A DNA stretch of 64,000 nucleotides from Micromonospora inositola (GTDB taxonomy: Bacteria; Actinomycetota; Actinomycetes; Mycobacteriales; Micromonosporaceae). The notes beneath the pieces are model-generated. The model saw only the letters and a list, made by a program, of their open reading frames with translations, had not been told where the DNA came from and did not search any database. The stretch is taken from positions 2,418,001 through 2,482,000 of the forward strand of contig NZ_LT607754.1 in NCBI RefSeq assembly GCF_900090285.1. The letters run 5' to 3'. Of this stretch, positions 59,153 to 64,000 are shown piece by piece; position 1 is the first letter of the stretch, and each line of letters starts with the position of its first letter. The translations under genes were made by a program, and so were the position numbers.

Positions 59153-60796
59153 GTGCAGGACGCAGCCGACAGCTCCGCGCCGAACCTCGCCGACCGGCTC
59201 CGCCGGGCGGCGCTCGCCCACGGGGACCGCCCCGCGTTGCACTGGCGGGACCACACCCTCACCTGGTCCGAACTGGACGCCGCGGTGACCGCCACGGCGC
59301 GGGCACTCGCCGCCTCGGCGCCGGCGGGCCCGCCCGGCGACCGGCACCCGCCCCGGGTGGCCGTGTCGTTCGGCAACACACCGGACTTCGTGGTCAGTTA
59401 CCTGGCGGTGCTGCGCGCCGGTCTGGTCGCGGTGCCGGTCAACCCCGGCCTCACCGCCCGGGAGCTGCGGCACGTGCTCGCCGACTCCGGCGCCGCCGTG
59501 CTGATCTGCGCCGCGGAGGTGCGCGACCGGGTCGCCGGCCTCGTCGCCGAGCTGCCCGCGCTGACCGCCGTGCACACCGCCCCGCCGGTGACCGAAGGTG
59601 ACGCCCCGGAGGCGTTCCCGACCCGGGGCGGCGAGGAGCTGGCGGTGCTGCTCTACACCTCGGGCACCGAGGGCTGGCCCAAGGGCGCGATGCTGTCGCA
59701 CCGGGCGCTGGCCGCCAACCACGAGCAGGTCGGCCGGATCACCCCGCCGGTGGTCGGGCCCGACGACACCGTGCTGCTCGCGCTGCCGCTCTTCCACGCG
59801 TACGGGTTGAACTCGGGGCTGGGGGCGGCCGTCCACCACGGCGCGACCGGGGTGCTCGTCGACGACCTCGGCCCGACCGGGGCGCTCGCCGAGCTGGCCC
59901 GGCACCGGGTCAGCGTGCTGGTCGGCGTACCGTCGATGTTCCTGGCCTGGGCCGATGCGGACCGCGACACCGTGGTGGCGGCGATGGCGTCGGTCCGGGT
60001 GGCGGTCTGCGGCGCGGCGCCGCTGCCGAGGGCGACCGCGGCGCGGTTCGCCGAGGTCGCCGGGCGCCCGCAGCACGTCGGGTACGGCCTGACCGAGACC
60101 GCCCCGGTGCTCACCTCCACCCTGGTCGCCGGGGAGCCGAAGCCCGGCTCGATCGGCCGTCCGCTGCCCGGCGTCGAGGTGCGCCTGGTCGGGCCCGACG
60201 GGGTCGACCTGTGGCGGGACGGCGTCGCCGCGCCCGAGGACGACCCGGACGAGCCGGACCTCACCGACGACGGGCCGGGCACCGACCCGGGCGAGATCGT
60301 GGTCCGGGGCGCGAACCTGTTCACCGGCTACTGGCCGGAGGGCCGGGGCGGCCCGGACGGCGACGGCTGGTGGGCCACCGGCGACGTCGCGTACGCCGAC
60401 TCCGACGGCGACCTCTTCCTGGTCGACCGGCTCGGCGAGCTGATCCTGGTGAACGGCTTCAACGTCTACCCGCACGAGGTGGAGCTGGTGCTGGACGCGC
60501 ATCCCCAGGTGGCCGAGTCGGCGGTCCTGGGGGTGCCGCACCCGCGGACCGGGGAGACTGTCCGGGCGTACGTGGTGCGGGCGCCCGGCTCCACGGTGAC
60601 GGAGGCGGACCTGCTCGCCCACTGCGCCCGTAACCTGGCCCGGTTCAAGTGCCCGACCGCTGTCGAGTTCGTCGACACGCTGCCGTGCTCGGCGATCGGC
60701 AAGGTACGCAAGACGCAGCTCCGCCCGTCGGCGCCTCCGGTGCCGTCCCCGGCGCCGCCGACCGAGATCCGCACGGAGGTACCCGATGTCCACTGA
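59153..60796 (+). CDS. AMP-dependent acyl-CoA synthetase/ligase
   Basis: A 547-residue ANL-superfamily enzyme. The P-loop is VLLYTSGTEGWPKGAMLSHR; then LALPLFHAYGLNSGLGAAVH, VGYGLTETAPVLTS, WWATGDVAYADSDGDLFLVD, R in DRLGELILVNGFNVYPHEVE, and C-terminal Lys in SAIGKVRKTQLR. It activates a carboxylic, probably fatty, acid to its CoA thioester. A 20-residue acidic insert (AAPEDDPDEPDLTDDGPGTD) sits in the adenylation domain. It overlaps the glutaredoxin-like ORF. Confidence 0.85.
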   Translation: MQDAADSSAPNLADRLRRAALAHGDRPALHWRDHTLTWSELDAAVTATARALAASAPAGPPGDRHPPRVAVSFGNTPDFVVSYLAVLRAGLVAVPVNPGLTARELRHVLADSGAAVLICAAEVRDRVAGLVAELPALTAVHTAPPVTEGDAPEAFPTRGGEELAVLLYTSGTEGWPKGAMLSHRALAANHEQVGRITPPVVGPDDTVLLALPLFHAYGLNSGLGAAVHHGATGVLVDDLGPTGALAELARHRVSVLVGVPSMFLAWADADRDTVVAAMASVRVAVCGAAPLPRATAARFAEVAGRPQHVGYGLTETAPVLTSTLVAGEPKPGSIGRPLPGVEVRLVGPDGVDLWRDGVAAPEDDPDEPDLTDDGPGTDPGEIVVRGANLFTGYWPEGRGGPDGDGWWATGDVAYADSDGDLFLVDRLGELILVNGFNVYPHEVELVLDAHPQVAESAVLGVPHPRTGETVRAYVVRAPGSTVTEADLLAHCARNLARFKCPTAVEFVDTLPCSAIGKVRKTQLRPSAPPVPSPAPPTEIRTEVPDVH

Positions 60797-61040
60797 CGCC
60801 CGGCTCACCCTGATCACCCGGCCCGGCTGCCATCTCTGCGAGGACGCGAAGGTGGCGCTCGACCGGGTGGTGGCGGTCACCGGCGACCGGTGGATCGAGA
60901 AGGACGTCACCGGCGACATCGAGCTGGAACGCGAGTACGGCGACCGGCTGCCGGTGGTGCTCCTCGACGGCAAGGAGCACGGCTACTGGCGGGTCGAGGA
61001 GGAGCGGCTGCTGCGGGACCTGACCACCCCACAGCTCTGA
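60786..61040 (+). CDS. Glutaredoxin-like protein (DUF836)
   Basis: An 84-residue thioredoxin-fold protein with the redox motif CHLC in LITRPGCHLCEDAKVALDRV and cis-Pro in RLPVVLLDGKEHGYW. Matches Rv0508 and its Streptomyces equivalent near rex-hemA. It may act with mycothiol. GGAGG lies 6 nt before ATG 60786, inside the ligase 3' end. Confidence 0.85.
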   Translation: MSTDARLTLITRPGCHLCEDAKVALDRVVAVTGDRWIEKDVTGDIELEREYGDRLPVVLLDGKEHGYWRVEEERLLRDLTTPQL

Positions 61041-61060
61041 TCCCCCGCGGCGGGCTCGAT

Positions 61061-61066
61061 TATGGT
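61061..61066 (+). promoter_or_regulatory. -10 element of the HAD gene
   Basis: TATGGT, 6 nt before ATG 61073. Confidence 0.5.
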
Positions 61067-61072
61067 GCTGCG

Positions 61073-61723
61073 ATGACCCCTGTGCGGCGCCACCTGGTGT
61101 GGGACTGGAACGGCACCCTCCTCGACGACCTGGACCTGGTGGTCCGGGCGACCAACGTCGCCTTCGCGAGCGCGGGTGGGCCGGCGGTCAGCGCCGACGA
61201 GCACCGGGTGCGGTTCCGCCGACCGGTCGCCGCCTACTACGCCGAGATGCTGGGCCGGGCGATCGACGACGAGGCCTTCGGCCGGCTCGACCGGATCTTC
61301 CACGACGCGTACCGGGCGGAGCTGACCAGCTGCGCGCTGGCCGCCGACGCGACGGCCGCGATCGCGGCCTGGCCGGGCAGCCAGTCGCTGCTGTCCATGT
61401 GGTTCCACGACGAGCTGGTGCCGACCGTGCACACCTACGGCCTGACCCCGCACTTCACCCGGGTGGACGGGCTGCGGTCGACGGTCGGCGGCGGCTTCAA
61501 GGCGGAGTGGCTGGAGAAGCACCTGGCCGAGCTGGGCCTGTCCGGCGGTGGGGTGGTGCTGATCGGCGACTCCCTCGACGACGCCGACGCGGCCACGAGC
61601 GTCGGGGCCGCCTGCGTCCTCTACACCGGCGGCCTCTCCGACCCCACCCGCCTCCGCGCCTCCGCCCACCCCACCGCCGACACCCTCACCGAGGCCGTAA
61701 ACCTCGCCCGCACCCTCGCCTGA
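61073..61723 (+). CDS. HAD-superfamily phosphatase
   Basis: A 216-residue phosphoglycolate-phosphatase-like HAD. Motif I is LVWDWNGTLLDD (D-x-N instead of DxD), with a helical cap (residues 15-90). Motif III Lys lies in GGGFKAEWLEKHLAE and motif IV is VVLIGDSLDDADAA. The Asn in place of the second Asp occurs in this subgroup but may alter acid-base catalysis. ATG 61073 is set by TATGGT. Confidence 0.8.
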   Translation: MTPVRRHLVWDWNGTLLDDLDLVVRATNVAFASAGGPAVSADEHRVRFRRPVAAYYAEMLGRAIDDEAFGRLDRIFHDAYRAELTSCALAADATAAIAAWPGSQSLLSMWFHDELVPTVHTYGLTPHFTRVDGLRSTVGGGFKAEWLEKHLAELGLSGGGVVLIGDSLDDADAATSVGAACVLYTGGLSDPTRLRASAHPTADTLTEAVNLARTLA

Positions 61724-61742
61724 CCGGCCCCGACCCCAAGGG

Positions 61743-62402
61743 TCAGGCGCGGAGGTGGGTGAGGACGGCGAGGACGCGGCGATGGTGGTGGGTGGCGTCC
61801 GGGGGGAGGTTGAGTTTGGTGAAGATGTTGCGGACGTGCTTCTCGACCGCGCCGTCGCTGACCACCAGGGTCCTCGCGATGGCGGTGTTGGAGCGGCCCT
61901 CGGCCATCAGCGCGAGGACCTCGCGTTCGCGGGGGGTCAGCTCCCGCAGCGGGTCGTCGCGGCGGCGCCGGACCAGCAGCTGACCGACCACCTCCGGGTC
62001 GAGCACCGTGCCACCGGCGGCCACCCGGGCCAGCGCGTCCAGGAACTCGTCGATCGCGGCTACCCGGTCCTTGAGCAGGTAGCCGATCCCGCCGCCGCCG
62101 GCCCCGCCGGTGGTCGCCAGCAGGTCGTCGGCGTACGACACCTCGACGTACTGGGAGAGCACCAGCACCGGCGTACGCGGCACCAGCCGGCGTGCCTCCA
62201 CCGCGGCCCGGAGCCCCTCGTCGGTGTGCGAGGGCGGCATCCGGACGTCCACCACCGAGACGTCCGGCCGGTGCGTCACCACCGCCTCGACCAGCGCGTC
62301 GCCGTCACCGACGGCGGCCACCACCTCGTGTCCCGATTCGGTCAGCAGCCGGACCAGCCCCTCCCGGAGCAGCACGGCGTCGTCCGCGATCACCACCCGC
62401 AT
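61743..62402 (-). CDS. NarL/LuxR-family response regulator
   Basis: A 219-residue regulator. Receiver: VVIADDAVLLREGLVRLLTE, phospho-Asp in DVSVVDVRMPPSHTDEG, Lys in GYLLKDRVAAIDEFLDAL. A Gly-rich insert (GGAGGGG) lies in the alpha4-beta5 region. LuxR HTH: LTPREREVLALMAEGRSNTA, then KHVRNIFTKLNLP. Pairs with the kinase 85 bp upstream. ATG 62402 is preferred over GTG 62420. Confidence 0.87.
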   Translation of the reverse strand: MRVVIADDAVLLREGLVRLLTESGHEVVAAVGDGDALVEAVVTHRPDVSVVDVRMPPSHTDEGLRAAVEARRLVPRTPVLVLSQYVEVSYADDLLATTGGAGGGGIGYLLKDRVAAIDEFLDALARVAAGGTVLDPEVVGQLLVRRRRDDPLRELTPREREVLALMAEGRSNTAIARTLVVSDGAVEKHVRNIFTKLNLPPDATHHHRRVLAVLTHLRA

Positions 62403-62487
62403 GGTTCCGGTGTCTACCACGCCGCCGCCACCGGGACGCCCGCCCCGGCTCCCGACCGGCCCGGCGGGGCCGGTGAGGTCGGCCGGT

Positions 62488-63789
62488 TCACCGGGGCAGC
62501 TCGGCGCGGATCTCGGTCGGCCCGCCGGCCGGGCTGACCACGTCGAGCGTGCCGCCGGTGGCCCGGACCCGGTCGGCGATGCCGACCAGCCCGTGCCCCT
62601 TGGCCAGGTGGGCGCCGCCCACCCCGTCGTCCCGTACGGCGACCTCCAGCCGGCCGACCCGGCGGGTGACCTCGACCTGGCACGAGGTGGCCTGGCTGTG
62701 CTTGGCGACGTTGGTCAGCGCCTCCGCCACCACGAAGTACGCGGTGTTCTCCACCGCCGGGTCGAGCCGCCCGGTGGGCGTGCCCAGCTCGGGGTCGATC
62801 ACCAGCTCGACCGGGACCAGGGCGCGGGCGGCGAGGGCGGCCAGGGCGCTGGGCAGGCCGCGGTCGACCAGGATCGGCGGGGCGATGCCCCGGGACAGGG
62901 CGCGCAGCTCGCCGAGGGTCTCCCGGGTCTGGGTGACCGCCTCGTCCAGGGTCCGGCGGGCCGCCTCCGGGTCCGCGGCGAGCTGCTGGCGGGCCCGGCT
63001 CAGGTCCATGGCGAGCCGGACCAGGCGCTGCTGCGGGCCGTCGTGGATGTCGCGTTCCAGCCGGCGCAGGGCAGACGCCTCGGCCGAGGCGGCGGCGCGC
63101 TTCTGCTCCTCGAGGGTGGTGATCCGGTTGCGCATCTCGGCCATCCCGGTCAGCAGGGAGCGGGCCAGGCCGGCCTGGAGCAGGGCACAGGCCCGGGCCA
63201 GCAGCGGCAGGGTGAACAGGCAGAACACGCCGAGCGCGGTGTTCAGGGCGATCCGCGCGCCGGCCCCGTCGCCCATCCCGAGGAGCTGGCTGAGGTCCTG
63301 GTCGTCCGGGCCGCGCGGGATGGCCCAGTCGTACGCGCCGTAGAGCGTGCCGGCGACGGCGACCGCCCACCAGACGAGCAGCAGCACGAAGGTCGGCAGC
63401 GCCACCAGCAGCTTCAACAGGCCGTGCGCCAGGTCGAGCCAGGACTGCGCGTCGCGCATCGGGACGAAGACCCGCCGCCAGAGCTTCGCGCCCGGCTCGG
63501 GGACCAGGTACTCGGGGCGGACCCGGGGTTGGCGCAGCACGGCGGGGAGCCGCAGCCGCTCGATGTCGGCCAGCCCGCGGGCCACGTAGAGGGTGCCGGC
63601 GAGGACCGGCAGGCCGACGGTGGTCACCAGCAGGCCGGCGCTGAGTGAGATCCCCGCCACCACGACCACCAGGCCGGCGAGGGCCAGGGGCAGGCCGAGC
63701 AGCACGTAGCCGGAGTCGCGCAGGAGCTGACGGGTGACCCCGCGGACGGGTGTCGGAGCCGGCGTGGCGGCCAGGGAAATGGCGGTCAT
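62488..63789 (-). CDS. NarL-type sensor histidine kinase
   Basis: A 433-residue kinase. Four membrane segments lie in residues 25-205 (LLGLPLALAGLVVVVAGISL, LLVTTVGLPVLAGTLYVARG, LLVALPTFVLLLVWWAVAVA, LGVFCLFTLPLLARACALLQ), the putative-sensor type. HisKA_3 motif follows: LRRLERDIHDGPQQRLVRLA; then ATPase motifs ALTNVAKHSQA, RDDGVGG and GHGLVGIADRVRATGG. Signal unknown; such pairs often regulate an envelope response. Confidence 0.87.
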   Translation of the reverse strand: MTAISLAATPAPTPVRGVTRQLLRDSGYVLLGLPLALAGLVVVVAGISLSAGLLVTTVGLPVLAGTLYVARGLADIERLRLPAVLRQPRVRPEYLVPEPGAKLWRRVFVPMRDAQSWLDLAHGLLKLLVALPTFVLLLVWWAVAVAGTLYGAYDWAIPRGPDDQDLSQLLGMGDGAGARIALNTALGVFCLFTLPLLARACALLQAGLARSLLTGMAEMRNRITTLEEQKRAAASAEASALRRLERDIHDGPQQRLVRLAMDLSRARQQLAADPEAARRTLDEAVTQTRETLGELRALSRGIAPPILVDRGLPSALAALAARALVPVELVIDPELGTPTGRLDPAVENTAYFVVAEALTNVAKHSQATSCQVEVTRRVGRLEVAVRDDGVGGAHLAKGHGLVGIADRVRATGGTLDVVSPAGGPTEIRAELPR

Positions 63790-63795
63790 GCCATG

Positions 63796-63801
63796 AGGCT
63801 A
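63796..63801 (-). promoter_or_regulatory. -10 element of the kinase-regulator operon
   Basis: TAGCCT on the minus strand, 6 nt before ATG 63789. Confidence 0.5.
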
Positions 63802-64000
63802 TGGGCGACGGCCGGCCGGACCCATCCCGTGCGCCGGCCTCTCCGGGGTGGGGTTCTCCCTACCGGGGCCGGTCGGCCGGACCGGCGACGCGAGTGAAAC
63901 TCGACCCAGATCAGCGGTGACACAGCGCGACGGAGGGCGTGCGATTGGTCAGAGAAGTCGGGATTGAGCAATAATCGTCGAGCGGCGCCGATGGAGCGCG
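63802..64000. other. Right-edge intergenic region
   Basis: About 200 bp, with an AT-richer stretch at 63955-63975. A plus-strand ATG at 63991 could open a gene that leaves the window; too little is visible to call it. Confidence 0.3.

Overview
The window is about 73% GC, uses many GTG starts and a few TTG starts, and packs genes tightly with frequent ATGA/GTGA stop-start overlaps. It encodes mycothiol biosynthesis (mshA), a BldN-type developmental sigma factor with its RsbN-like partner, an HbhA-like protein, the SenX3/RegX3 phosphate system and the 33-residue ribosomal protein bS22. This points to a filamentous actinomycete, most likely Micromonosporaceae (Micromonospora-like). That family-level call is an inference from gene content and style. 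No rRNA, tRNA, CRISPR array, phage or intact IS element was seen.

Layout. 1-5.7 kb: start of a glycogen-debranching-type gene, SCP2, DsrE, a 34-residue membrane protein, nitrobindin, PabC-like lyase, a Fur-family regulator overlapping ygfZ, and a beta-keto acid cleavage enzyme. 5.8-16.1 kb: asparaginase, two alpha/beta hydrolases, the XRE-hbhA-DUF2516 cluster, AlaX, SDR, WYL regulator, EI24, macrodomain, double-GNAT and RidA. 16.2-17.5 kb: a CebR-like LacI regulator beside the wreck of its GH1 beta-glucosidase. 17.5-24.3 kb: murB, a methyltransferase, SDR, mshA, a YbjN-like protein and an unusual histone-H1-like fusion. 24.6-31.3 kb: two tandem MFS paralogues, gpmA, and phoU divergent from senX3-regX3 with a PHO-box-like site between them. 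31.3-40.4 kb: F420-reductase-like gene and TetR with two palindromes, then a CitAB-type two-component system divergent from a tctCBA-usp-MFS-rraA operon that looks devoted to tri/dicarboxylate uptake. 40.4-48.6 kb: Cys-rich protein, Ppx/GppA, TIM-barrel isomerase, CGNR protein, proline dehydrogenase, VOC protein, hydrolase-TetR-DUF2568 operon and a membrane-anchored HELTH metalloprotease. 48.7-52.3 kb: MacA/MacB-type exporter. 52.5-61.7 kb: excisionase-type regulator, bS22, NAD epimerase, acyltransferase, SerB-like HAD, rsbN-bldN with a coupled small ORF, acyl-CoA ligase, glutaredoxin-like protein and HAD phosphatase. 61.7-63.8 kb: NarL-type two-component pair.

Much of the gene order (XRE-hbhA-DUF2516, murB, mshA-YbjN, gpm-senX3-regX3, Cys-rich protein-Ppx-isomerase, excisionase-bS22-epimerase-acyltransferase-SerB, glutaredoxin) follows the Rv0474-Rv0508 order of Mycobacterium tuberculosis as recalled from memory. 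Lineage-specific islands (tct operon, hydrolase/TetR operon, exporter) are set between conserved blocks.

Two sequence-level themes stand out. About two dozen genes have a TANNNT or CAGNNT -10 hexamer 6-8 nt before the start codon, the arrangement of leaderless transcripts. A 59-bp repeat, present as five units at three loci, fills the gap between the stop codon of one gene and the start codon of the next; intact units carry a 20-codon mini-ORF with GTGA overlaps at its ends. This linker repeat and the small ORF coupled to bldN are the best candidates for something undescribed.
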